Shown here: piece by piece, positions 51,281-62,700 of the stretch
How the letters are laid out: each line of letters begins with the position of its first letter
Numbering within the stretch: position 1 is the stretch's first letter
Assembly (NCBI RefSeq): GCF_018728565.1
Contig: NZ_JACSOI010000004.1
Location: 62,001 to 126,000 of the forward strand
Direction of reading: 5' to 3'
Origin: Zobellia russellii
Lineage (GTDB): Bacteria; Bacteroidota; Bacteroidia; Flavobacteriales; Flavobacteriaceae
DNA: 64,000 bases
The notes under the pieces: model-generated
What the model saw: only the letters and a program-made list of their open reading frames with translations
What the model was told of the DNA's origin: nothing
The model's database searches: none
Made by a program: the position numbers and the translations under genes

Positions 51281-54200
51281 TTAAATTTGGAATTCATTGT
51301 TGGGTTTCCCTTGTTGGCGATAGTTTGCCTGATGTTCTTTAGGCAGTGTTCCGTACACTTTCTTAAAGCATTTCGTAAAATAGGATGCCGTATTAAATCC
51401 GGACATGTAGAGAATTTCTTTTACGGTAAGATCTGTAGTCTCCAATAATTGCTTGGCTCTTTTAAGTCTAAAACGTCTAATGAACTCTCCGGTAGAAAGG
51501 CCAGTAAATTCCTTAAATTTATTGTAAACGGCACTTCTGCTCATAGACAAGGCCGCCGTAAGCGATTCTGCATTGAACTCCGCATCCATAATATTCATTT
51601 CCAAAAGCTCAATAACACGGTTCAGAAATTCTTGATCTGGTGAGGTAACCTCAATTTCACTTGGAGAAAGGGATACTTCACGTTGCATATAGTTCCGTAA
51701 TTCTTTTCGGTACCGCATAATATTGTTCAGCTTCACTTCTAGATGCTCTAAGTTAAATGGTTTGGTAAGGTAATCGTCCACTCCAATTTTTAGACCTTCT
51801 AGCTGGCTGTCATCATCTGTCTTTGCCGTAAGAAATACAATGGGGATATGATTATACTCTACCTGTTTTTTAACCTCCTTGGCAAAAGATATACCGTCCA
51901 TATTGGGCATCATGATATCACTAATGATAGTATTGGGCATATGGTTTTTTAATATGTCAAGCCCATGTTGGCCATTTTCCGCTTCCAGTATTTTATACTT
52001 TCTATATAGGCCACTTTTTATAAAAGCCCTGAGATCTGCATTGTCTTCAACAACCAATAAAGTTGGCTTTTCATCAGAAGTCAGAACTTCTGTTTCGTCT
52101 TCGGTTTCAAAATCTACCTCTTTAAGATGGTCCAAATTAGGAACGACCATGGCTTTGGTAGACTCGGAACCTATAATTTTATCATCTTTATAAAAATCAA
52201 ATTTCTTAGGAAGGTAGAAAATGAAATTGGCTCCTTTCCGGGTTCCTTTTTCAACCAGAATTTCGCCATGATGCCGCTGTACAAGGCTTTTTGTAAGCGC
52301 TAGGCCAATACCCATGCCGTAAGTATTCCTATTTTCGGCGCTATCGTCATTAAAGAAACGGTCAAATATTTTCTCTAGACTGGCAGATGAAATGCCGTTG
52401 CCATTATCACGTACCTCTATTTTTACGTACTCCTCTCTGGTCTGGTCTATTTCTTTGGAGGTGTTGCTTACAACGATGGATATTTCACCTCCATCAGGAG
52501 TAAATTTAAAAGCATTGGATAATAAATTGTTCATTACCTTTTCCAATGCATCCGGACTGAACCAGGTAATAAGAGTGGGCTTGTCACAAATTAGCGAAAA
52601 CTGAATTGATCGGTTGGTAGCCAAGAAATCAAAAGATTCTTTTATCTCATGTATGTTTTTTAGAATGTTGAAGTAACCAACTTCTAAAACCATTTTCTTC
52701 TGTTCTATTTTCTGAAAATCCAATAATTGGTTTACAAGCCGTAACAATAAAGATGAATTTTTCTGCATAAGCCTGTATTGGTTCAGGCGTTCTTTGGGCT
52801 CTATGATGTCGTTGTTTTTTTCCAAGAACTGTAACGGGCCGTTCAAAAGGGAAAGGGGTGTTCTAAATTCATGCGAAACATTGGTGAAAAACTCCATTTT
52901 CATTTTGTTGAGCTCATCTGCCTTTTGTTTGGTAAGATGGTTCATGGTGAGTTGGTGTTTTTCCTCTATTCGGATCAGGGTAAATTTACCAAAGGCATAA
53001 AGCAATGAAATGGCCAAAAGGGTGTACAGAGCATATGCCCAAGTAGTTTTCCAAAATGGCGGGGCAATAACAATTTGTAATGCGTCTGGTTCTAAATTCC
53101 AAAAACCATCGCTATTGGCCGCTTTCACCTCAAAAGTATAAGTTCCTGGTTCTAAATTGGTATAGGTGACTAAATTTCTGTTGTTGGAGGCAACGGACCA
53201 TTCATCTTGAAAACCTTTTAACCTATATTGATATTCATTTTTGTTAGGGGATGAAAAATGCAGCGCAGAGAACCCCAATGAAATATTATTCTGGTTATGG
53301 TTAAGGTTTACCTTGTTAGCGGTTAAAATGGTCTGGTCTAATATTTCCTCGTTCGCTATTTTTTTGTTCGGAAGTACAAGCTTATTGTTCAGCAAGAAAC
53401 GGTCTATGTGAATTTCGGGCGGAATCTTATTTTGCTTGATTTTTCTTGGATAGAAGGCATTAAAACCATTGACACCGCCAAAAATTAGTTGTCCGTCGGG
53501 TTTTTTCAATGAGGTTAATTCTTCAAACTCATTACTTTGTAAACCGTCTTCAACGTCATAATTTTTAAAGGTTTCGGTTAAAGGGTCAAATTTTGAAATA
53601 CCGTTATTTGTAGAAATCCAAAGGTTACCGTCATCATCTTCTTCAATACTTTTAATTACATTGTTGGGAAGCCCATCAGCTTCCGTATAGGCTTTAAAAG
53701 ATTCTTTCCCTGTAGTTTTATCTACAACAAGTTTATTTAGTCCTCCACCAAGGGTTCCTATCCAAATTGTACCTTTTGAACTTTCAAAAATGGGTAGGAT
53801 ATAGTTATTACTTATACTGGTTGAATCATTTGCGATTACGGAAAAATACTGGAACTGTGGATTTTCTTCTTGTAATTGGTCTGCGGGCAGTTTGTTCAAC
53901 CCTTTTCCAGTACCTACCCATAAGTTCCCCTTGCTATCTTCAACTATATTTCGAATAATCTTGCTTGCAAAATTATGAGAGCTATCAAAATTTTCAACCG
54001 TCTTGTAAGGTGCATGTTTTGCACGAAAAAGCCCTTTAGAATAGGTGCCGTACCAGACTTGCCCAAATCTGTCCGTACACATACTAAACACGGTAGACTT
54101 TATTTTATTGCTAAACGTAACCTTTGGATTACGGCTAGGATTGGTAATGTCTATTTGATAGACACCTTGCGTACCCGAGTTTCCTAGTTCCAGTATTTTT

Positions 54201-55432
54201 TTACCGTCCACCTTGATCTCGTTCATAGAGAAAGCAGCGTTTACACGGTCTATTTGTCTAAAGTTTGTAAACGTACCGTCACTTTCTTCTTTTAGGAGAA
54301 AGCTTAGTCCGCCCCTGGTGCCAAACCAAAGAGTACCGTTGCTATCTTCGTATATAGATTTTACAATATTATGGCCCAATGTTCCTGGGCGCATGTCTCC
54401 CAAATAATGGTTAAACTGCTTTCCGTTCAGGTCTAATTTATTAATCCCGGTACCAAATGTCCCTATCCATAGAACTCCCGTTTTATCGATTAACAAAGAC
54501 CGTACATAGTCGGAACTTAAACTTGAGCTATTTTCAAAACTATTGTCATGGTGTTTTTTTAACAATAGGGTATCGGTTTTTAACCGATACTGATTCAGGC
54601 CGCTTTTGGTTCCTCCCCAAAGTCTATTTTTTGAGTCGATTACCATTTTTAGAATAGTCTCGTTTCCTATTCGTTTTAGTTGAAAATTATTAGGGTCGTC
54701 GGATTCGGTGGGGGTAAAAATACCGTTAGAGGTTGCAAAAACCATTTGGCCGTTGGGGCTTTGCCCCATACTTCTTACGGCAACCGTATCTGTATGTACC
54801 CGAACAAGCTGAGGAATTTCACCTTTATCTTCTTTGGTGGTTTTTAAAATTCCAGAGGAGGTTCCAACCCATATAGTTCCTTGTTGGTCTTTGAATAAGG
54901 CAGAAGTTGGTTTTTTTAGAATAACAGGGTTCTCGGCATTAGGAAAATTAAAGGAGAGGGTTTTACGACCGGTTACTATCTGAGCCACCTGCAAACCACC
55001 GTCCGTTCGTGCCCACAGCCTATTTTCGTCATCAATAATTATGCTCTTAACAATATCTGAGATAAGTCCGTTGGAATTATCTTTCCCTACCATAAAAGAG
55101 TGGAATCTTCCTGTTTTTCGTTCGTAGAAATTAATACCGTAACCGGCCGTCCCGATCCAAAGATTGCCTATAGAGTCTTCGGCAATGGCACTTATTAAGT
55201 TGCCGCTTATTGCATAAGGGTTTTTCGGGGATGGTTTGAATTTTCTAAAATTTCTGCCGTCATAGCGGTTAAGACCATCATCCGTTCCGATCCATATGTA
55301 GCCATAGGAGTCTTGGTAAAGGGCTACCACATCATTCTGGGAAAGACCATCATTATTGTCCAAATGCTGAAAGTATGTCTCAGTTTGAGCGTTTAGGACC
55401 AATGAGAACAATAGGGTAAAAACGCCTGCCAT
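51281..55432 (-). CDS. Hybrid two-component system regulator (HTCS) of the agar/PUL region
   Basis: 1383 residues. Signal peptide (SLVLNAQ), then about 14 Reg_prop propeller repeats (GYIWIGTDDGLNRYDG and similar) sensing an oligosaccharide in the periplasm. A Y_Y_Y domain (YQYRLKGFQDEWSVASNNRNL), one membrane helix, a histidine kinase (VSHEFRTPLSLL, His about 870; DNGNGISSASLEKIFDRFF) and a receiver (LLVVEDNADLRAFI, Asp in IISDIMMPNMDG) follow. The C-terminal AraC helix-turn-helix is FIRRFRLKRAKQLLETTDLTVKEILYMSGFNTASYFTKCFKKVYG. All signalling steps are on one polypeptide. It probably controls the adjacent agarase PUL and/or the sulfatase. Confidence 0.95.
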   Translation of the reverse strand: MAGVFTLLFSLVLNAQTETYFQHLDNNDGLSQNDVVALYQDSYGYIWIGTDDGLNRYDGRNFRKFKPSPKNPYAISGNLISAIAEDSIGNLWIGTAGYGINFYERKTGRFHSFMVGKDNSNGLISDIVKSIIIDDENRLWARTDGGLQVAQIVTGRKTLSFNFPNAENPVILKKPTSALFKDQQGTIWVGTSSGILKTTKEDKGEIPQLVRVHTDTVAVRSMGQSPNGQMVFATSNGIFTPTESDDPNNFQLKRIGNETILKMVIDSKNRLWGGTKSGLNQYRLKTDTLLLKKHHDNSFENSSSLSSDYVRSLLIDKTGVLWIGTFGTGINKLDLNGKQFNHYLGDMRPGTLGHNIVKSIYEDSNGTLWFGTRGGLSFLLKEESDGTFTNFRQIDRVNAAFSMNEIKVDGKKILELGNSGTQGVYQIDITNPSRNPKVTFSNKIKSTVFSMCTDRFGQVWYGTYSKGLFRAKHAPYKTVENFDSSHNFASKIIRNIVEDSKGNLWVGTGKGLNKLPADQLQEENPQFQYFSVIANDSTSISNNYILPIFESSKGTIWIGTLGGGLNKLVVDKTTGKESFKAYTEADGLPNNVIKSIEEDDDGNLWISTNNGISKFDPLTETFKNYDVEDGLQSNEFEELTSLKKPDGQLIFGGVNGFNAFYPRKIKQNKIPPEIHIDRFLLNNKLVLPNKKIANEEILDQTILTANKVNLNHNQNNISLGFSALHFSSPNKNEYQYRLKGFQDEWSVASNNRNLVTYTNLEPGTYTFEVKAANSDGFWNLEPDALQIVIAPPFWKTTWAYALYTLLAISLLYAFGKFTLIRIEEKHQLTMNHLTKQKADELNKMKMEFFTNVSHEFRTPLSLLNGPLQFLEKNNDIIEPKERLNQYRLMQKNSSLLLRLVNQLLDFQKIEQKKMVLEVGYFNILKNIHEIKESFDFLATNRSIQFSLICDKPTLITWFSPDALEKVMNNLLSNAFKFTPDGGEISIVVSNTSKEIDQTREEYVKIEVRDNGNGISSASLEKIFDRFFNDDSAENRNTYGMGIGLALTKSLVQRHHGEILVEKGTRKGANFIFYLPKKFDFYKDDKIIGSESTKAMVVPNLDHLKEVDFETEDETEVLTSDEKPTLLVVEDNADLRAFIKSGLYRKYKILEAENGQHGLDILKNHMPNTIISDIMMPNMDGISFAKEVKKQVEYNHIPIVFLTAKTDDDSQLEGLKIGVDDYLTKPFNLEHLEVKLNNIMRYRKELRNYMQREVSLSPSEIEVTSPDQEFLNRVIELLEMNIMDAEFNAESLTAALSMSRSAVYNKFKEFTGLSTGEFIRRFRLKRAKQLLETTDLTVKEILYMSGFNTASYFTKCFKKVYGTLPKEHQANYRQQGKPNNEFQI

Positions 55433-55907
55433 TGTTCCAAGTCTTCTTGAACAAAGTCTAAATTTCGAAAATATATGAGCAGTACGAATAACTATTTTTT
55501 TTATGTGGATATGTCTTTGAACATCACCTAAATGAATTTCAATTTTAAGAGAATTCAGTTAGGGTAAAAGCTTTGGATAATAAGAAACAAATAAAAATAA
55601 CGTGAAACCATTGTTTTAGGTTGGTTTTTTTAATTTAAAATCAAAAGTTTTAATCTTTTAAACATTTGTTTTATTCCTAGACCTTGAACTTGGGAACCAT
55701 CCGTGCAAATACATGATATTTTTTGGTTATAGATACTTTTCTAGCATAAATATGACCAGAAGAACTAAACTAATTCTACACAAAAGACTTTTGTTCTACT
55801 ATTCAAGCCAAAAGTCTTACCGTAATCTAAAGATAATTGACATTTTTGAGGTATTTAGATTGTTTATTTTTACAATCAGACTTTCATTTTTTAAATCATA
55901 GCTAGTT
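55433..55907. other. Divergent promoter region with inverted repeats
   Basis: 475 AT-rich bases between the HTCS and sulfatase genes. CAAAAGACTTTTG (55781-55793) is itself palindromic, and CAAAAGTCTT at 55809-55818 is its inverted partner, giving a 10-bp hairpin. No gene seen. Confidence 0.5.
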
Positions 55908-57776
55908 ATGAAGCTCAAATATGTACTTCCCGTTTTTATATTAATAATCAATATTGCGTGCAAAGGGCAACAGGAAACCCATCAAAAACCACCAAATATA
56001 GTTTGGATCGTTTCAGAGGATAACTCCAAACATTATCTAAAAATGTTTGATGAAAATGGAATTGAAACTCCCAATATTGAGGCATTGGCCCAGCATGGCA
56101 TACAGTTTAACCGTGCCTTTTCAAATGCTCCTGTTTGTAGTGTAGCACGTTCAACTATAATCTCGGGGTGTTACGCGCCCAGGACAGGAGCTCAGTATCA
56201 TAGGAGGTCGCAATTGGTTCCTATGCCGGACTCGTTACGAATGTTTCCTGCTTATTTAAGAGATGCTGGATATTATACCGCTAACAATAGCAAAGAAGAC
56301 TATAATTTTGTTAAAGGTGATGATGCATGGGATGAATCATCGGGAAAAGCAACTTGGGAAAACCGTTCAGGAGACCAGCCTTTTTTCTATGTGCATAATA
56401 TTGGAACTACCCACGAATCCAGACTACATTTTCCAGAGAGTGATTTAAGCGATTCGCCTACGCAAGCTGGAGTTAATGATTATAAGGTGCAACCTAACCA
56501 TCCGGATACGGAATTGTTCAGGTACACTAATGCACGCTATCGTGATAAAATTGTAGAAATGGACGGTCAATTGGGGGAGGTTATACAAGCCTTGGAAGCC
56601 GATGGACAGCTGGAAAACACATTCATTTTTTATTACGGAGACCATGGTGGGGTTTTACCAGGAAGTAAAGGGTATTTATATGATACCGGCCTTCATGTGC
56701 CTATGGTGGTCAGGATTCCAGAGAACTACAAAGACATGGTGGACTTAAAATCAGGAAGCCAAACAGACCGTTTTGTGAGCTTTATAGATTTGGCCCCAAC
56801 TGTACTGAACCTAGCCGGTGCTAAAATTCCGGAACAAATAGACGGTAAACCGTTTTTGGGTAAGGATGTTAACGCAGAAGAATTGAGCAAAGAAGATGTT
56901 GCTTATGGTTATGCCGATAGGTTTGACGAAAAGTATGATATGGTACGCTCCGTTCGTAAGGGCAAATACAAATACATAAGAAACTACCAGCCCTTTAATT
57001 TTGATGGGTTAATGAATAATTACCGTTACCAACAAGCAGCCTATCGCGAGTGGGAAAAAATGTATGAAAAAGGAGCATTAAATGATAAACAGTCTACTTT
57101 TTTCAAATCACGCACACCTGAAATGCTTTTTGATGTAGAGAACGATCCTTATGAAACCGTGAATTTGGCCGCCGACCCTAATTTTGACACAAAGCTTTTA
57201 GAAATGCGTGGACTTCTAAACGATTGGGTAATGGGTATGCCGGATTTATCTTTTTACCCCGAGTTCTATTTAGTGGAAAATGCTTTTAGTAATCCCGTAA
57301 AGTTTGGCAGAGCACATAAAAAGGAGATTCAAGATTATGTGGCAACGGCAAATATAATGTTAGAAGATGCTGCAACGGCCCAAACCAAGTTAAAGGAATT
57401 ACTGGTCTCTTCAGACCCATGGCAACGATATTGGGCGTTGATTGTTTGCAGCAGCTTTGGAAATGAATTGAAAAGCTTAACTCCGGAAATAAAAAAAATA
57501 GCACAGAATGATGATCAAGGTGTAAATAAAGTTAGAGCTGCGGAGTTTTTAGGTATCACTAAAGAGGGAGAACCTGTTCCTGTTATGTTGGAAGCCCTTT
57601 ATTCCGCTAAACATGAGACAGAAGCCTTGTTAATTTTAAACTCTATAGTACTTCTTGGCTCGTATGATTATGGATATGAATTTCCAATTGATATTAGTAA
57701 GATAAACCCAGAGTTTAGAACAGAAAAGTCGGAAGTTATTCGTCGTTTGGAGTTTTTGAATCCTGAAATGAAATAA
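55908..57776 (+). CDS. S1-family sulfatase, lipoprotein, unusual CSVAR active site
   Basis: 622 residues; lipoprotein signal peptide ending IINIAC (Cys18). The sulfatase fold is recognisable: NIVWIVSEDNSKHYL (metal site), the formylglycine position Cys77 in PVCSVARSTIISG, YYGDHGG (second metal site) and LHVPMVVRIP. The motif is C-S-V-A-R, with Val where CxPxR sulfatases have Pro or Ala. It resembles heparan N-sulfatase-type members more than the three other sulfatases here. Residues about 490-600 form an extra helical C-terminal domain (LLVSSDPWQRYWALIVCSSFG ... VRAAEFLGITKEGE). Divergent from the HTCS, convergent with a SusCD pair. Confidence 0.9.
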   Translation: MKLKYVLPVFILIINIACKGQQETHQKPPNIVWIVSEDNSKHYLKMFDENGIETPNIEALAQHGIQFNRAFSNAPVCSVARSTIISGCYAPRTGAQYHRRSQLVPMPDSLRMFPAYLRDAGYYTANNSKEDYNFVKGDDAWDESSGKATWENRSGDQPFFYVHNIGTTHESRLHFPESDLSDSPTQAGVNDYKVQPNHPDTELFRYTNARYRDKIVEMDGQLGEVIQALEADGQLENTFIFYYGDHGGVLPGSKGYLYDTGLHVPMVVRIPENYKDMVDLKSGSQTDRFVSFIDLAPTVLNLAGAKIPEQIDGKPFLGKDVNAEELSKEDVAYGYADRFDEKYDMVRSVRKGKYKYIRNYQPFNFDGLMNNYRYQQAAYREWEKMYEKGALNDKQSTFFKSRTPEMLFDVENDPYETVNLAADPNFDTKLLEMRGLLNDWVMGMPDLSFYPEFYLVENAFSNPVKFGRAHKKEIQDYVATANIMLEDAATAQTKLKELLVSSDPWQRYWALIVCSSFGNELKSLTPEIKKIAQNDDQGVNKVRAAEFLGITKEGEPVPVMLEALYSAKHETEALLILNSIVLLGSYDYGYEFPIDISKINPEFRTEKSEVIRRLEFLNPEMK

Positions 57777-57900
57777 CTCCCCAAGAATTATCTGTTCATA
57801 AAGAAAGCCTCCTTCTTAAATTCAAAAGAGAAAACGGTAGAACGGATTGTTCCTTTTTTTAGTTTCAATTGAGTTACGAGAATTACAGTTTGTATAAAAA

Positions 57901-57932
57901 AACCGGAGAGCCCTAAGGCTCTCCGGTTACAA
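57901..57932 (-). terminator. Terminator of the SusCD unit
   Basis: AACCGGAGAGCC (57901-57912), loop CTAA, GGCTCTCCGGTT (57917-57928): a perfect 12-bp stem. On the minus strand it runs into TTTTTTT. 40 bases after the SusD stop. Confidence 0.85.
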
Positions 57933-57970
57933 ACTAACTCAACAAACAACTTTTCTAAGGTATAAGGGCC

Positions 57971-59677
57971 TTAGTACCCTGCATTTTGAACCATTGAAGG
58001 AGCTTTTTCAACCTCGGACTGTGGAATGGGCAGATAGTACTGTCTTTCAAACCATGGTCTTTCTACTACGGTGTATTCTTCATTGGTTAAATTACCGTCT
58101 GCGGCTTTTGTCCATCTTAAACCCTTAACATCAAAGCCAAGGTGCTCTTCGTTCATCCATCGTCTTTCGTCAAAGAAATTATGACCTTCAAAAGCTAGTT
58201 CTACGCGTCTTTCCCTTTTAATAGCTTCCAGTAAATCTGCACCAGATGCTGTAATTTCGGGTTGAAGGGCTCTTGTAGATACTTTACTTGCAAATTCACG
58301 AGCTATACCTTCTTGTCCTAAATGGTATTGCGCTTCGGCATAGTTCAAATAAATTTCAGCAAGACGGTAAAGTATATAAGGGCGGTTAGGAGAAACATCT
58401 GTTAACCCTACGCTTTCGTCTTGAAACTTTCTAATGTTATAGCCAGTTTTTGAAGAATGTCCTGTGTTACCAAGACCTTCTGGAGAATCCAAACCATGCG
58501 GAGTAGCTTCGGTTGGGTTATCCGCTAAAGCATAATCAACTGGTCTTCCTCTAAAAGTAGATCCTTGGTAGAATAAATCCGCATAATATCGAAGTTCTCT
58601 ATTTTCGTTAGGATTTTCTGGGTCATAGCTTGCTTCATCCGTACTAGTCCCATCTGCCATATTAAACTGTAATGCAAAATTATGGGTAGGAGAGGATAGC
58701 GCCCAACCTCCATAGCCGCTTGGGGCTTGTGTCTGGTTCCATAGGGAGTTGGCGTCGGTACCAAAATCATAATAAAGGCTACTGTAAGCGCGAGCGAAAA
58801 GAATATCTTGATTTGGCGATAAGAATAAATCTTGATACTCTTTGGCATTGGTAACAGCAATAAGGTTACGGGCGCCGACTAAATCTATAATTTCTTTGGC
58901 AGCATCCGAAGCATCTTGCCATTTACTGGCTTTAGTATAATCATACAATGGTCCACTTGGTTCAGTAGATGGGTCATGTAATGTACTTGCGGCATAGAGT
59001 AAAGTACGGGATTTTACGGCTAAGGCAGATAGTTTGGTTGCACGTCCAAATTCACTGTCCGGACGAGTTTCCGGAAGAATAGCAGCAGCTTCATCAAGCT
59101 CCTTTACAACAAAATCTACACACTCCTCGTAGCTGTTTCTTACCAAGGCAAAATCGGCATCAAGTCCTAGAGCGTTTTCTATAATGGGAACACCACCATA
59201 AAATTTAATAAGCTTACTGTAAATATTAGCACGAAGAAATTTCATTTCGGCTTTTAAAATAGCAACCTTGTCAGGATCGGTTTTCATGGCTTCGCTATCA
59301 TCAATACGGTCTAAAAATTCATTTGCCAAACGAATATAGTCCCAATAGGTGCTCCACTTTTGGGCAAGAACTCCCACGTTGCTAGGAGACCAACCTGCTC
59401 TTAATCTAAGCTGATCAAGATCATTAAAGTTAAACTTGGCTTCAAAAGAACCCACTTCTATATTAAATCTACGAGACCACCATTGGGCCTTGTTCAAACC
59501 CCAACTTTCGGTACTATTATAAACAGGGTAAACCAATCTTTCTACTTGATCAGGCTCACTGTAGATAATATCTTCCGTAAAGGCATCGGAAGCTTCGGTG
59601 TCCAATACATCTTCGCAACCAAGTGTTGCAAATAGGGCGATCAATGCCCAGACTTGCTTTATATTAATATGTTTCAT
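57971..59677 (-). CDS. SusD/RagB-family lipoprotein
   Basis: 568 residues; signal peptide MKHINIKQVWALIALFATLGC (lipid Cys21). SusD features: DVLDTEASDAFTEDIIYSEPD start, TPR region (EMKFLRANIYSKLIKFYGGVPIIENALG), RPYILYRLAEIYLNYAEAQYHLGQ and ERRVELAFEGHNFFDERRWMNEE. It follows the SusC gene by 71 bp and closes the unit with a strong terminator. The only enzyme nearby is the convergent sulfatase, so the ligand may be sulfated. Confidence 0.95.
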   Translation of the reverse strand: MKHINIKQVWALIALFATLGCEDVLDTEASDAFTEDIIYSEPDQVERLVYPVYNSTESWGLNKAQWWSRRFNIEVGSFEAKFNFNDLDQLRLRAGWSPSNVGVLAQKWSTYWDYIRLANEFLDRIDDSEAMKTDPDKVAILKAEMKFLRANIYSKLIKFYGGVPIIENALGLDADFALVRNSYEECVDFVVKELDEAAAILPETRPDSEFGRATKLSALAVKSRTLLYAASTLHDPSTEPSGPLYDYTKASKWQDASDAAKEIIDLVGARNLIAVTNAKEYQDLFLSPNQDILFARAYSSLYYDFGTDANSLWNQTQAPSGYGGWALSSPTHNFALQFNMADGTSTDEASYDPENPNENRELRYYADLFYQGSTFRGRPVDYALADNPTEATPHGLDSPEGLGNTGHSSKTGYNIRKFQDESVGLTDVSPNRPYILYRLAEIYLNYAEAQYHLGQEGIAREFASKVSTRALQPEITASGADLLEAIKRERRVELAFEGHNFFDERRWMNEEHLGFDVKGLRWTKAADGNLTNEEYTVVERPWFERQYYLPIPQSEVEKAPSMVQNAGY

Positions 59678-59748
59678 TTCTATTTAGTTTTTTGTTATTG
59701 TTCGTTAGCGTTACAAGCATATGTGAACTTTGTTATTTTCATTACAAA

Positions 59749-62700
59749 TTAGAAACTTAGGTTAAGGCCCAAAGTGTAGGTTTGTAGTGAAGGATACGTA
59801 CTCTCTCTAAAATCATAGTATCCATTAGCTTCAGGATCCAAACCTAAATCAGCAACATCAGAGAATAATGTCAACATATTATAACCTCGTACAAATAGCT
59901 TTAAGTCCCCTAGTTTAATGTCTTCTTTATGGAAAGTATAGCCCAATTCCAATTGCTTTAATCTAACAAATGACGCATCATGCAACCAGAAGTCCGCACC
60001 TTCAAAATTTTCGGAACTTCCACTTTGGTTACCGCTAAATTTGTCTCCCGTGGCATAAGCTCTTGGGTATCTTGCGTTTCGGTTTTCTGGGGTCCACCTT
60101 TGATCAAATAGAAAATCAGGTCTAGCGCCAGGACGCTCAAAGAAAATCAGCATTTCAGCTTCGGCCTGTCCTTGAAATAAGAAACTAAAGTCAAAATCTT
60201 TGTAATTGAAACCTCCAAAGAAACCAAACTGAATTTCAGGAACATTGGAAGAGAAAGCGCGTACACGGTCATTGGCGTTAATTTCGCCATTTCCATCGGT
60301 ATCTAAATAAATAGGTTCACCTTCAACGGTACCATCTAGTTTTACCTCGGTGGCATCAACCTGAGCTTGGTCTCTGAAAATACCGGCTGTTGGATAGGTA
60401 ATGTAAGAATCCAATGAATGACCCTCTCTTTTTCTCCATTCAGGTACGTCTGCTGCTTCGGCCAAGAATACGACTTCATTTTTTGCTTGGGTAAAGTTTG
60501 CCCCAAGGTTATAACTTAAGTTTTCTCCAATTTTATCTCTCCAACTTAGTTCTACCTCCCAACCAAAGTTGTCTACTTTTCCAATGTTTTCAGCAGGAAG
60601 GGTTATACCGGCTGCATCTGGAATGGCCGCGGCACGGGTAACCAAAATATCCTCTCTGTTTTGGTAGAAGTAGTTAATATCACCAGAAAGTTTGTTATCG
60701 AACAAGGTGAAATTCAATCCAATATTTTTCATATACGCTGTTTCCCAAGTTATATCTTGGTTAGGGACATTGGCGCTGGTATAACCATTGTAGCTTACAC
60801 CAGGAGTACCAAATATGGCATAATTGGGCTGAGCGTTGTTTGTTGGCCCACCATAATTATAGCGTGTTAAATATTGGAAGGGTGCAATACGGTCATTACC
60901 CATTTTTGCCCAAGAAGCTCTTATTTTTAAAGCATTTAGCCATTCTACATTTTCAAGAAACGATTCTTTGTTGATGGCCCATGAAGCGGCAACACCAGGG
61001 AACGTACCAAACCGTTTTCCGGGTCCAAAGTTGCTGGAACCATCGTGACGTATGGTGAGGTCCAAGAAATATTTTTTCTTAAAATCATATGAAAACGAAC
61101 CAAAATAATTAACACGTGCCCATTCCTGAGATTCTCCGTAAGATTGTTGCCCCTCGTCGCTTCCTGCAAAAAGTTCACTGTGTTCGGAAGTAGGAAAACC
61201 TCTTCTTTCGGCCCAAAAAGAGCGTTGATTGGAAGTAGCTTGCTCAACACCTACGAAACTGCTAATGGAATGATTGTCTCCCAAACTCTTTGAATAGTGA
61301 AGCGTAGAATTTAAAAGTAGTTCATCAAACTTCCAAAAGCTTTCACGAAGCGTTCTCTGGCTTCCTTGCCCTTGGGCAAAACCTTGCGAAGGAGTATAGT
61401 CGTCCGTACTTTCTTGATAGGTATAAACGGTCCACGGAGTGTACCAGGCTTTAATATCATTGTTCATTCGTCTTACACCTGCAAAACCTTTTAAACTAAG
61501 TCCAGAAATAAAATTGTCTAGGTTCCAGTCATAGGAAAATCTTCCGCGAAGCTCGTTATCCGTTTGTTTTGAAAAACCTGACTTTTGCGTAGCCATTACG
61601 TAAGGGTTGGCCCCGTTTTCACCACCCCACCCAGGTAAACCGTTAGGGTAAATACCAACTTCTGTTGGCTCATTTGTATTGATACGGCTATATATTTCAC
61701 CTACACTGGCTCCGGGTTCGTTTCTGTCTCCAAATCTACCAGAGAGATCTACTCCAATTTTGAAGTTGTCAGTTAGATTAATGTCGATATTAGACCTTAC
61801 CTGCTTTTGCTTGAAGTTCAGGTCGCCGGATTTGTACATACCGGTTTGGCTAATAAAATCGCCACTTACAAAATATTTTACATTGTCGCTACCTCCAGAA
61901 ATGGAAACCGAATTACGGGATTCGGGTGAAGATTTAGCGAAAGTAAGATCGGCCCAATCCGTATTTGGGAAATTAATAGGGTCATTTCCCGAAGCGTAGT
62001 TTTGAATCTGCTCAGCGGTATAGGGTAGTGGTGTTCCATTTCTCTGAGCTATTTCATTATTGTAAATGGCATACTGCTCCGAAGACATTAAGTTTGGAGC
62101 GACAGAAAATTTGGAAACATTGTAAGAAGAGCTCAAATTAATACTAGGCTTACCGGATTTACCTCTTTTTGTAGTGATCAAAATAACACCGTTAGCAGCT
62201 CTTGCACCGTAAATAGCAGCAGCACCATCTTTTAGTACGGTCAAGGACTCTATGTCCTGCGGAGCCAAATGCGAAAATGTGCTTGCTGTTATCCCGTCAA
62301 TTAATATTAAAGGGGAATTGTTTCCTAGAGTAGATTTACCTCTAATAAGAAGAGTTAAATCATCATCGTTAGTAGATCCGGGCAAACCACCTCTATCGGC
62401 TATAATTAATCCCGGTACAGTACCAGAAAGTGATTTGGCCAAATCTTTGTTACCGGCCTTGGCGATCTGTTCAGAACTTACAGTACTAACAGACCCTGTA
62501 AGTTCTCCTTTTTTTCTGGTTGTATAACCAAGTACGACTACTTCATCAAGTTTGGCCGCATCCTCTTCTAGGGTGACGTTAATTTCAGATTGTCCCCCAA
62601 CAGGAATTTCCTTTGAAGAGTACCCTATGTATGAAAACATAAGTATAGCTTGATCGTCATCAACTTCAATACTATAATTACCGTCAAAATCTGTAGAAGT

